From NCBI GenBank assembly GCA_026645375.1, contig JAPFFX010000072.1, positions 1-27,241 of the forward strand: DNA of 27,241 nucleotides. The letters run 5' to 3'. Positions 6,917 through 14,303 of the stretch are shown here, piece by piece (within the stretch, counting starts at the first letter, position 1; each line of letters begins with the position of its first letter). The position numbers and the translations under genes were made by a program. Origin of the DNA: Citricoccus sp. WCRC_4 (lineage in GTDB: Bacteria; Actinomycetota; Actinomycetes; Actinomycetales; Micrococcaceae). The notes under the pieces were generated by a model. That model made no database searches. It saw only the letters and a list, made by a program, of their open reading frames with translations, and was not told the DNA's origin.

Positions 6917-8419
6917 ATGCCCAGGCCCGATACCGCAGCACCGACACCCGACCCCAGGACCCTCAACACCGTCGACGCGGCCCACCCGCGCAATGGGTTC
7001 GACCGGTACTTCATGATCTCCCGGCGCGGTTCCTCCATCGCCCAGGAGATCCGCGGCGGGCTGGCGACCTTCCTGGCGATGAGCTACATCATCGTGCTCA
7101 ACCCGCTCGTGCTCTCCGGGGTGGACGCCAACGGGGACACCCTCGGCATCGGCCGCGTGGCCGCCGTGACGGCGCTGGTGGCCGGCGTCGCGACGATCGC
7201 CATGGGCGTCTGGGCCCGGCATCCCTTCGCCCTGGCCGCCGGGCTCGGCGTCAACGCGCTCGTGGCCATCACCGTCGCCACCACCGAGGGACTCACCTGG
7301 CCGGCCGTGATGGGACTGGTGGTGATCGCCGGACTGGTCATGGCCGTGCTGGTGGCCACCGGCTTCCGGCAGGCGGTGTTCAACGCGGTGCCGGACGCCC
7401 TGAAGACCGGGATCGTGGTGGGCATCGGCCTGTTCATCGCCATGATCGGCTTCGTCAACGCCGGGTTCGTCCGCCGCGTGCCGGACGCCGCCGGCACCAC
7501 CGTCCCGGTCGGGCTGGGCACCGGCGGTGACCTCGAGGGCTGGCCGGTGCTCGTGTTCATCGTCGGGCTGCTGGTCACCTCCGTGCTCGTGATCCGCAAG
7601 ACCCGCGGAGCCATCCTCATCGGGATCGTGGTGGCCACCGTGCTGGCGAACATCCTCGAGGCGGTGTTCCACATCGGCCCCTCCGTGGACGCCGAGGGCA
7701 ACGTCAACCCGACCGGCTGGTCCCTGGTGGCCCCGTCCTTCCCGGACTGGAGCGCCCCGGACGTCTCCCTCGTGGGGCAGGCGGACCTGTTCGGGGCCTT
7801 CGCCCAGGTCGGCCCGCTGATGGCCCTGCTGCTGGTGTTCGTCATCCTGCTGTCCGTGTTCTTCGACGCCATGGGCACCTCCGTGGGCCTGGCCCGCGAG
7901 GCCGGCAACGTCACCCGGGACGGGCAGATCCCGCACCTGAACCGGGTCCTCATGGTGGACGCGCTGGCCGTCTCGGCCGGCGGCGGCGCCTCCGGCTCGG
8001 CCAACCAGATCTTCGTGGAGTCCGGCACCGGCATCGGCGAGGGCGCGCGCACCGGCTTCGCCTCCGTGGTGACCGGCGTGCTGTTCCTGCTGGCCATGTT
8101 CCTGACCCCGCTGATCCACCTGGTGCCCTTCGAGGCGGTCGCCCCGGCCCTCGTGGTGGTCGGGTTCATGATGGCCACGCAGGTGCTGCACATCGACTGG
8201 ACCGACCTGGGCGCCGCCTTCCCGGCGTTCCTGACCTTCATCCTCATGCCGTTCACCTATTCGATCGCCAACGGCATCGGCGCCGGCATGATCGCCTACG
8301 CGGTGATCCGCACCGCCCAGGGCCGGGCCCGCGAGGTGCACCCGCTGCTCTGGGTGGTGGCCGCCGCCTTCGTCCTCTACTTCGGCATGGGCGTCTTCCG
8401 GGGGCTGCTGGGGCTGTGA
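6917..8419 (+). CDS. NCS2-family purine (adenine/guanine/hypoxanthine) permease
   Basis: Membrane transporter of 500 aa, AzgA/PbuG-like, expected to import purine bases with protons. Family features are GLATFLAMSYIIVLNPLVLS near residues 45-65, FFDAMGTSVGLAREAG in the middle, and GASGSANQIFVESGTGIGEG followed by ARTGFASVV, where AzgA members carry the serine/threonine-rich substrate motif. More than ten hydrophobic segments are visible. The start is ATG 6917 because of the TAACAT -10; GTG 6878, overlapping the tspO stop, would add 13 residues. Exact purine specificity cannot be read from sequence. Confidence 0.9.
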   Translation: MPRPDTAAPTPDPRTLNTVDAAHPRNGFDRYFMISRRGSSIAQEIRGGLATFLAMSYIIVLNPLVLSGVDANGDTLGIGRVAAVTALVAGVATIAMGVWARHPFALAAGLGVNALVAITVATTEGLTWPAVMGLVVIAGLVMAVLVATGFRQAVFNAVPDALKTGIVVGIGLFIAMIGFVNAGFVRRVPDAAGTTVPVGLGTGGDLEGWPVLVFIVGLLVTSVLVIRKTRGAILIGIVVATVLANILEAVFHIGPSVDAEGNVNPTGWSLVAPSFPDWSAPDVSLVGQADLFGAFAQVGPLMALLLVFVILLSVFFDAMGTSVGLAREAGNVTRDGQIPHLNRVLMVDALAVSAGGGASGSANQIFVESGTGIGEGARTGFASVVTGVLFLLAMFLTPLIHLVPFEAVAPALVVVGFMMATQVLHIDWTDLGAAFPAFLTFILMPFTYSIANGIGAGMIAYAVIRTAQGRAREVHPLLWVVAAAFVLYFGMGVFRGLLGL

Positions 8420-8445
8420 TCCACGCCCCCGGCGTGCGGTTGAAT
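8416..8445 (+). promoter_or_regulatory. Promoter of oligopeptidase B gene (GTGATC-N18-TTGAAT)
   Basis: A -35-like GTGATC (8416-8421, overlapping the NCS2 stop), an 18-bp spacer and -10-like TTGAAT (8440-8445) end 7 nt before ATG 8453. The GGTGG between -10 and ATG could alternatively serve as a weak ribosome binding site, so leaderless initiation is less certain here. Confidence 0.4.
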
Positions 8446-8452
8446 GGTGGCC

Positions 8453-10708
8453 ATGAGTTCTTCGGACACCACGACGTCGGCCCCCACCTCCCGGCCTGGC
8501 CTCCCCCAGCCCCCGGTCGCCGAGCGGCGCCCCGTGCCGCGCGAGCACCACGGCCGGGCCTTCACGGACGACTACGACTGGCTGCGGGACAAGGAGTCCC
8601 CCGAGGTCATCGCGCACCTGGAGGCGGAGAACGCCTACACGGCCACGGTCACTGAGGACCAGGAGCCGCTGCGCCGGGCCATCTTCGGCGAGATCAAGGC
8701 CCACACCGTGGAGACGGACCTGTCCGTCCCGTCCCGCAAGGACGACTGGTGGTACTTCTCCCGCACCGAGGAGGGCAAGCAGTACGGCGTGCAGTGCCGC
8801 GTGCGGGCACAGGACACCGGTGACGCCATCTCGGACTGGACCCCGCCGGTCATCGAGCCGGGCGTGGCGGTCGAGGGCGAACAGGTCATCCTGGACGGCA
8901 ACACCGAGGCCGAGGGCAAGCCCTTCTTCTCCCTCGGCGGCCTGGCCGTGTCCCGGGACGGGCACCTGATGGCCTACGCCGTGGACCATGCCGGCGACGA
9001 GCGCTTCACCCTGCGCATCCGGGACCTGCGCACCGGTGAGGACCTGGCCGACGAGATCCCCAACGTGTCCTACGGGGTGGTCTTCGACCGCACCGGCACG
9101 CGCGTGTTCTACACCGTCCCGGACGAGTCCTGGCGCCCCTACCGCATCCTCGCCCACACCCTCGGCACCCCGAACGAGCAGGACCAGCTGCTGTTCCAGG
9201 AGGACGACCCGGGGATGTGGTCCGGCTTCGGGCTCTCCGCGGACCGCACCGAGCTGATCGTGTCCATCGGCAATTCCGAGCTCGCCGAGACCCGCGCCCT
9301 GGACCTGCCCGGGAGCGCCGGGGAGCCGCTGGGCGAACTGCGCGTGCTGGTGGACCGCTCCCTCGGCCTGCTGCACGGCGTGGACCCCGTCACCCTGGAC
9401 GGTCAGCGGCACTACGTGATCGTCCACGACAGGGACCTGGCCACGGGGGCCGACGCCCCGAACAACATGGTCTCCCTGGCCGCCCGCGGGACGGTGACGG
9501 ATCCGCGGTCCTGGCGCACCGTCGTCGGGCACTCGGCGACCACCAAGGTGGACGGCGCCGCCGTCACCGCCACCCACCTGGCCCTGAGCGTGCGCCGGCA
9601 GACGACCCCGCGCACCCTCGTGATGCCGCTGGCCGGGCTCGGCACGGACCAGCAGGGCCGGCCCGTGGAGCCGGACTTCGGCGAGGAACTGTACTCGTGC
9701 GAGCTGGCCGGGGCCCCCTACGAGTCGCCCTACCTGCGGCTGTCCTACACCTCCTGGGTGACGCCCTCGCAGGTGCTGGACTGGGAGGTGGGCGCCGGCG
9801 AGGCAGGGGCCCTGCACCTGCGCCGCCAGGTCGAGGTGCCCGGTTACGACCCCGAGCAGTACCTCGTGGAGCGCTGGTGGGCTCCGGCCGAGTCCACGGA
9901 CCGGCGGGTCACCATCCCGCTGACCGTCATCCGGCGCCGGGACACCGAGTGGAACGGCTCCAACCCCTGCGTCGTCTACGGCTACGGCAGCTACGAGGTC
10001 TCGATGGACCCGGGACTGTCCGTGGCGCGGCTGTCCCTGCTGGACCGCGGCGTGGTCTACGTGGTGGCACACGTGCGCGGTGGGGGCGAGCTGGGCCGGG
10101 CCTGGTACGACCACGGCAAGAAACTGCACAAGAAGAACACCTTCACCGACTTCGTGGACGCCACCCGGTTCGTGGCGCAGTCCGGCTGGGTGGACCCGGA
10201 CCGGATCGCCTGCATGGGCGGCTCCGCGGGCGGGCTGCTGATGGGCGCGGTGCTGAACCTGGCCCCCGAGCTGTACCGGGCGTGCGTGGCGCAGGTGCCG
10301 TTCGTGGACGCGCTGACCTCCATCCTGGACCCGGACCTGCCGTTGTCCGCCCTGGAGTGGGAGGAGTGGGGCAACCCGATCACCGACCCGGAGGTGTACC
10401 GGTACATGGCCGAGTACACGCCGTACGAGAACGTGCGGGCGGTGGACTATCCCGCCGTCGCGGCCGTGACCTCGCTGAACGACACCCGGGTGCTGTACGT
10501 GGAGCCGGCCAAGTGGGTCCAGCTGCTGCGCCGCACGGTGACCTCGGACCAGTCCACGCCGCTGGCCGCGGGCGGCTCCCCGATCGTGCTGAAGACGGAG
10601 ATGGACGGCGGCCACGGCGGGGCCTCGGGCCGCTACCGGGCCTGGGAGGACCGCGCCTGGGACTACGCCTTCCTGCTCACCGCCCTCGGCGCGACCGAGC
10701 GGGTGTGA
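8453..10708 (+). CDS. ptrB: S9-family serine peptidase, oligopeptidase B-like
   Basis: Cytosolic serine peptidase of 751 aa that cleaves short peptides after Arg/Lys. An N-terminal cap and beta-propeller region (about 1-480, with DYDWLRDKESPEV at 42-54) precedes an alpha/beta hydrolase domain with HVRGGGELGRAWYDHGK, typical of oligopeptidase B. Catalytic residues are Ser591 (GGSAGG), Asp677 (SLNDTRV) and His721 (DGGHGGASG). The start is ATG 8453; an in-frame GTG lies 9 nt upstream. Its 3' end overlaps the convergent EamA gene by 32 bp. PtrB-like is favoured over prolyl oligopeptidase because of the HVRGG motif and length. Confidence 0.92.
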   Translation: MSSSDTTTSAPTSRPGLPQPPVAERRPVPREHHGRAFTDDYDWLRDKESPEVIAHLEAENAYTATVTEDQEPLRRAIFGEIKAHTVETDLSVPSRKDDWWYFSRTEEGKQYGVQCRVRAQDTGDAISDWTPPVIEPGVAVEGEQVILDGNTEAEGKPFFSLGGLAVSRDGHLMAYAVDHAGDERFTLRIRDLRTGEDLADEIPNVSYGVVFDRTGTRVFYTVPDESWRPYRILAHTLGTPNEQDQLLFQEDDPGMWSGFGLSADRTELIVSIGNSELAETRALDLPGSAGEPLGELRVLVDRSLGLLHGVDPVTLDGQRHYVIVHDRDLATGADAPNNMVSLAARGTVTDPRSWRTVVGHSATTKVDGAAVTATHLALSVRRQTTPRTLVMPLAGLGTDQQGRPVEPDFGEELYSCELAGAPYESPYLRLSYTSWVTPSQVLDWEVGAGEAGALHLRRQVEVPGYDPEQYLVERWWAPAESTDRRVTIPLTVIRRRDTEWNGSNPCVVYGYGSYEVSMDPGLSVARLSLLDRGVVYVVAHVRGGGELGRAWYDHGKKLHKKNTFTDFVDATRFVAQSGWVDPDRIACMGGSAGGLLMGAVLNLAPELYRACVAQVPFVDALTSILDPDLPLSALEWEEWGNPITDPEVYRYMAEYTPYENVRAVDYPAVAAVTSLNDTRVLYVEPAKWVQLLRRTVTSDQSTPLAAGGSPIVLKTEMDGGHGGASGRYRAWEDRAWDYAFLLTALGATERV

Positions 10709-11615
10709 GCCGTCGCGCGGTCAGCGTCACCCCGGCGCTGGCCGCGACGACCAGCACGATCGCCAGGGTGCGCAGCAGGCCGGACTCCTGGCCCAGCAGC
10801 AGCCACCCGAACAGGGCCGCGAAGGCCGGTTCCAGGCTCAGCAGGATGCTGAACACCGCCGGCGGCAGCCGGCGCAGCGCGTTGAGTTCCAGCGAGTAGG
10901 GCACCACCGAGGACAGCAGCGCGACCAGGAGCCCCAGCCCCAGCAGCGCCGGGTCCGCGAACGCGCCGGCAGCCCCCGGTGCGCCCAGCGGGGCGACGAC
11001 GGCGGTGGCGACCACCAGCGCCACGGCCAGTCCCCCGCTGCCGGGCACCAGCGCCCCCACCCGCTTGCTGGTGAGGATGTAGGCCATCCAGAACGCCCCG
11101 GCGACCAGGGCGAACAGCACGCCGACCGGGTCCAGTGCCCCGTCCCCGGAGGCACTGTCCACCGCGAGCAGGGCCATGCCCGCCAGGGCCACCGCCACCC
11201 AGAGCCCGTCCACCCAGCGCCGGGCGAGGAGGGCGGCCAGCACCAGCGGGCCCAGGAATTCGATGGAGACCGCCACCCCCAACGGGATCCGGTCGATCGC
11301 GGCGTAGAAGACACCGTTCATCGCGCCCATGGAGATCCCGAACAGGACCACCGCCGTCCACTGTGCCCGCGTCCACTCGCGGACCCGCGGACGCACGAGG
11401 CCCAGCAGCAGCACCGCGGCCAGGCCCAGCCGCAGCGTGGTCACGCCCCAGGGTCCCAGGACCGGGAACAGCTGCACCGCCACGGCGGCGCCGAACTGGA
11501 GCGAGACGCAGGCCCCGATGACCAGCACGACCCCGGTGGCCAGGGCGCGGGGCTGGACGCCGGCCGCCCGCGGCGGGGGCGCGATGATCGGCAGCGGGTT
11601 GGTCGAGGGAGTCAC
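10677..11615 (-). CDS. EamA-family (RhtA-like) exporter
   Basis: A 312-aa integral membrane protein of the drug/metabolite transporter superfamily with ten hydrophobic helices in two EamA repeats. The second repeat carries SLEPAFAALFGWLLLGQ, a typical EamA C-terminal signature, and RhtA-like residues (AAIDRIPLGVAVSIEFLGPL) are seen in the first. RhtA members export threonine/homoserine; that substrate is an analogy only. GTG 11615 is the start, 6 nt after GACAAT. Its 3' end runs 32 bp into the convergent oligopeptidase gene. Confidence 0.88.
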   Translation of the reverse strand: MTPSTNPLPIIAPPPRAAGVQPRALATGVVLVIGACVSLQFGAAVAVQLFPVLGPWGVTTLRLGLAAVLLLGLVRPRVREWTRAQWTAVVLFGISMGAMNGVFYAAIDRIPLGVAVSIEFLGPLVLAALLARRWVDGLWVAVALAGMALLAVDSASGDGALDPVGVLFALVAGAFWMAYILTSKRVGALVPGSGGLAVALVVATAVVAPLGAPGAAGAFADPALLGLGLLVALLSSVVPYSLELNALRRLPPAVFSILLSLEPAFAALFGWLLLGQESGLLRTLAIVLVVAASAGVTLTARRLTPARSRRGR

Positions 11616-11621
11616 CCGCCC

Positions 11622-11627
11622 ATTGTC
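11622..11627 (-). promoter_or_regulatory. -10-like element GACAAT for EamA gene
   Basis: GACAAT on the minus strand, 6 nt before GTG 11615, is consistent with leaderless initiation. No -35 is evident. The candidate PHO box of the divergent phosphatase gene starts 25 bp further upstream. Confidence 0.4.
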
Positions 11628-11652
11628 CCCGGTCTCCTGGCGGCCCGCCGGA

Positions 11653-11685
11653 GTTCACCCGCAGGCAACCGGCGTTTCACGGCAC
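11653..11685 (+). promoter_or_regulatory. Candidate PHO box (PhoP site) for phoD
   Basis: Three 11-nt units, GTTCACCCGCA, GGCAACCGGCG and TTTCACGGCAC, match the GTTCACC repeat periodicity of actinobacterial PhoP boxes. The first unit is a perfect heptamer and the third is 22 nt away in phase. It sits 17 nt upstream of the PhoD start, adjacent to the probable -10. Confidence 0.62.
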
Positions 11686-11690
11686 GCGGC

Positions 11691-11696
11691 TTCACT
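11691..11696 (+). promoter_or_regulatory. -10-like element TTCACT for phoD
   Basis: TTCACT lies 6 nt before ATG 11703 and 5 nt after the PHO box. Weak as a -10, as expected for an activator-dependent promoter. Confidence 0.35.
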
Positions 11697-11702
11697 GTGC
11701 GC

Positions 11703-13349
11703 ATGGAGAACCACCCGGCGCCGAACCGCCGCACCCTGCTCAAGGGTGCCGCCGCGGCTGCCCTCGCCAGCACCCTGCCCACCGCCCTCACCACCGGACC
11801 GGCGGCCGCGTCCCCGGGCGTGTCCGCACGCCGTGCCGCGGCGCGCCTGACCCTGCCCTCCGGGATCCAGACCGGTGACGTCACCTCCCACTCCGCCGTC
11901 CTGTGGTCCCGCGCCTCGGGCGAGGGCCGCCTCCAGGCGGTCCTGCACGCCCTCGACGCCGACGGCGACCGCGTGCGGCCCCGGGGCCGGCGTCGTGGTC
12001 ATGGAGCCGGCCGGGACGGCGAACCGATCCGCCTGCGCGGACCGTGGGCCACCGCGGACACCGACTTCACCGCGCGCATCCAGGCCCGCGGCCTGCCGTC
12101 CGGCACCGCGTTCGACCTGGAGCTGTCCTTCGAGGACGAGCACGGCCGCCGCAGCGAGCTCGGCACGGGCCGGTTCAGCACCGCACCGGGGCGCCGGTCG
12201 GACGGCGCGCAGACCTTCGTCTGGACGGCCGACACCGCCGGCCAGGGCTATGGCATCAACCCCGACGTCGGGGGCATGTTCGGCTACGAGACCATGCGCG
12301 CGTTCGACCCCGACTTCTTCCTGCACGCCGGAGACACCGTCTACGCGGACGGTCCGATCGCCGAGACCATGACGGAGCCCGACGGGACCGTCTGGCGCAA
12401 CGTCGTCACCGACGAGGTGGCCAAGGTGGCCGAGACCCTGCGCGAGTTCCGCGGCCGCCACAGCTACAACCTGATGGACGCCAACGTGCGGGCCATGTAC
12501 GCGCAGGTCCCGGTCATCGCCACGTGGGACGACCACGAGACCACCAACAACTGGTGGGCCGGTGAGGTGCTGGCCGATGAGCGCTACACCGTCCGGGACG
12601 TCGACACCCTCGCCGCGCGCGGTCGCCGCGCCTGGCAGGAGTACCAGCCGATCGCCGACCGCCGGGCCATGTCCCGCGGCAGCGGTTTCGAGCCGGCCCG
12701 CATCTACCGCAGGATCGAGCGCGGTCCCCAGCTGGACGTGTTCGTCCTGGACATGCGCACCCACAAGGGCGAGAACACGGACGGCATGGAACAGCACCCG
12801 ACCGGGATCCTCGGCGAGGAGCAGCTCGAGTGGCTGCTGCGCGGGCTGAGGACCTCGAAGGCCACCTGGAAGGTCATCCTGGCGGACCTGCCGCTGGGCA
12901 TCATCGTCCCGGACGGGAAGGGCCAGGAGTCCATCTCCAACGCCGACCACGGCCAGCCGCTCGGCCGCGAGCTCGAACTGGCCCGGCTGCTGTCCGGCAT
13001 CAAGCGGCAGGGCAGCCGCAACGTCGTGTTCCTCACCGGCGACGTGCACTACTGCGCCGCCCACCACTACTCGCCCGAACGGGCCCGGTTCACGGACTTC
13101 CATCCGTTCTGGGAGTTCGTGGCCGGCCCCATCAACGCCGGGTCCTTCGGGCCGAACGAGATGGACCGCACCTTCGGTCCCCACGTGGACTTCCAGAAGG
13201 CCGGTCCGGCGATGGGATCGCCCCGCGACGGCACCGGCCAGTTCTTCGGGCGCGTGCAGGTGGCCCCGGAGGGCGAGGAGTTCACGGTCGAGCTGATCGA
13301 CGCGAACGGCGAGGTGCAGTACACCCGGACGCTGACTCCGGAGCGCTGA
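11703..13349 (+). CDS. phoD: PhoD-family alkaline phosphatase/phosphodiesterase, Tat-exported
   Basis: Secreted enzyme of 548 aa. The Tat signal NRRTLLKGAAAAALAS (R9, R10) is followed by an N-terminal PhoD domain (about 50-170) and the metallophosphatase domain. Metal-ligand motifs are HAGDTVYADGP (D211), WDDHE (D276-D277-H278) and GDVHY (D447, H449). The start is ATG 11703; a GTG at 11697 is in frame. Codons 11979-12026 have unusually many A/T third positions and read arginine/glycine-rich, whereas the neighbouring frame there reads PGAGVVVMEPAGTAN with all G/C third positions, implying two compensating indels. It has its own PHO box and converges with the tyrosine-phosphatase-like gene, 16 bp apart. 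Confidence 0.93.
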   Translation: MENHPAPNRRTLLKGAAAAALASTLPTALTTGPAAASPGVSARRAAARLTLPSGIQTGDVTSHSAVLWSRASGEGRLQAVLHALDADGDRVRPRGRRRGHGAGRDGEPIRLRGPWATADTDFTARIQARGLPSGTAFDLELSFEDEHGRRSELGTGRFSTAPGRRSDGAQTFVWTADTAGQGYGINPDVGGMFGYETMRAFDPDFFLHAGDTVYADGPIAETMTEPDGTVWRNVVTDEVAKVAETLREFRGRHSYNLMDANVRAMYAQVPVIATWDDHETTNNWWAGEVLADERYTVRDVDTLAARGRRAWQEYQPIADRRAMSRGSGFEPARIYRRIERGPQLDVFVLDMRTHKGENTDGMEQHPTGILGEEQLEWLLRGLRTSKATWKVILADLPLGIIVPDGKGQESISNADHGQPLGRELELARLLSGIKRQGSRNVVFLTGDVHYCAAHHYSPERARFTDFHPFWEFVAGPINAGSFGPNEMDRTFGPHVDFQKAGPAMGSPRDGTGQFFGRVQVAPEGEEFTVELIDANGEVQYTRTLTPER

Positions 13350-13365
13350 ACGCCGGCGCCCCGGA

Positions 13366-14085
13366 TCAGGCGGGTCGGTCGGCGGTGTGATCCAGCTTCC
13401 GCAGGACCGCCTGCAGTTCGTCCTCTCCCAGGCCGTGCTGCCGCAGCAGCGCCGCCACCGACCCCGCGTCCGGCAGGGAGTCCGCGAATTCCTCCAGGGC
13501 CTGCAGCCGCCCGGTGAGGAACTCCTCCAGTTCCTCACCGGCCATGTGCCGCTCGTGGGGGTGGGGCACGGGGCTGATCCGGTGCCAGTCGTTGATGCCG
13601 CGGGCGCCGGCGTCGTACTGGGGACGGACCAGGTCACGCCGCCCGGCCAGCAACAGCAGCAGGGTGACCACGAGCCCGGTCCGGTCCCGGCCGGCCGAGC
13701 AGTGCAGCACCACCGCGCCGGGGGCCGCCGCGATCGCGCTGAACACCCGCGCCAGCCGGTCCGGGAAGTAGCGCAGGCTGGACGGGTAGTACCGCGGGTG
13801 GTTCGGGTACGGCGCACCGGCGGCGAGCGCCGGCGCCATGTACTCCACCACGTCCTGGTCCTCCACCGGGCAGTGCACGACGTCGATCCCCGCCCGGGCG
13901 GCATCGCCCACCTCGGGATCGGTGGGCCGACGGGTGCGTTCGGGCTCGTTGCGCAGGTCGATCACCGTGGTGACGCCGTCCTGGCGCAGGTGCTGCCAGC
14001 CGTCCTCGGTGAGCCATTCCTGCCGCCCCATCCGGTAGATGAGCCCCAGCACGTGGTGCGCGTTGACCGCTCCGTCCCAGTCCAT
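13366..14085 (-). CDS. Tyrosine-protein phosphatase-like (Y_phosphatase3 type)
   Basis: A 239-aa cytosolic protein with the CX5R phosphatase loop HCSAGRDRTG (C129, R135). An upstream VIDLRNEPER (41-50) resembles the DLR motif of bacterial dual-specificity/PtpB-like phosphatases. The acidic C-terminal helix-rich part includes GLGEDELQAVLRKL. The start is ATG 14085; GTG 14100 would add five residues. A CACAGT element lies 6 nt upstream. It could act on phosphotyrosine, phosphoinositide-like or nucleotide substrates; the family does not settle this. It is convergent with phoD and divergent from the MHS transporter. Confidence 0.88.
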   Translation of the reverse strand: MDWDGAVNAHHVLGLIYRMGRQEWLTEDGWQHLRQDGVTTVIDLRNEPERTRRPTDPEVGDAARAGIDVVHCPVEDQDVVEYMAPALAAGAPYPNHPRYYPSSLRYFPDRLARVFSAIAAAPGAVVLHCSAGRDRTGLVVTLLLLLAGRRDLVRPQYDAGARGINDWHRISPVPHPHERHMAGEELEEFLTGRLQALEEFADSLPDAGSVAALLRQHGLGEDELQAVLRKLDHTADRPA

Positions 14086-14091
14086 GACTCC

Positions 14092-14097
14092 ACTGTG
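14092..14097 (-). promoter_or_regulatory. -10-like element CACAGT for tyrosine phosphatase gene
   Basis: CACAGT on the minus strand, 6 nt from ATG 14085, is consistent with the leaderless pattern. GGAG within the spacer lies only 2 nt from the ATG, too near for a usual ribosome binding site. Confidence 0.4.
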
Positions 14098-14113
14098 CAC
14101 CGTCCGGCCCGAT

Positions 14114-14143
14114 TTGTCCGACTCCCCCGACCCCCGTTAGGGT
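14114..14143 (+). promoter_or_regulatory. Promoter of MHS transporter gene (TTGTCC-N18-TAGGGT)
   Basis: The -35-like TTGTCC (14114-14119) and -10 TAGGGT (14138-14143) are 18 bp apart. A start near 14150 would give a leader of about 150 nt, unlike the leaderless genes nearby. A second -10-like TACCAT lies at 14152-14157. Confidence 0.5.
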
Positions 14144-14265
14144 CAACCGTCTACCATCCCAGGTGGGCGGCCGATTCACCGTCCCGGCCGCCGTCCTCCC
14201 CGGCCCCGACTCCTGCGCCCCCGGCCGCCCCGTGCGCCGGGCCTACCGCCTGGTCGGCCCTGGAA

Positions 14266-14281
14266 CACCCCTGACGGGGTG
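14266..14281 (+). other. Small hairpin in the MHS transporter leader
   Basis: CACCCC (14266-14271) pairs with GGGGTG (14276-14281) around a TGAC loop, 8 nt before the AGGAAG ribosome binding site (14290-14295). It could modulate access to that site. Six base pairs in GC-rich DNA may be chance. Confidence 0.25.
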
Positions 14282-14303
14282 AATCGCACAGGAAGCGACA
14301 CTC

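Noticed and set aside
6635..10615. A 1326-codon open frame on the minus strand opposite the NCS2 permease and oligopeptidase B genes
   Set aside because: It is very His/Gly/Asp-rich, low-complexity and antisense to two well-supported genes; this is a shadow of G/C third-position bias.
11697..11702. GTG 11697 as the phoD start
   Set aside because: It adds only two residues and leaves no distance from the -10-like TTCACT; ATG 11703 fits the spacing at the other genes. It cannot be excluded.
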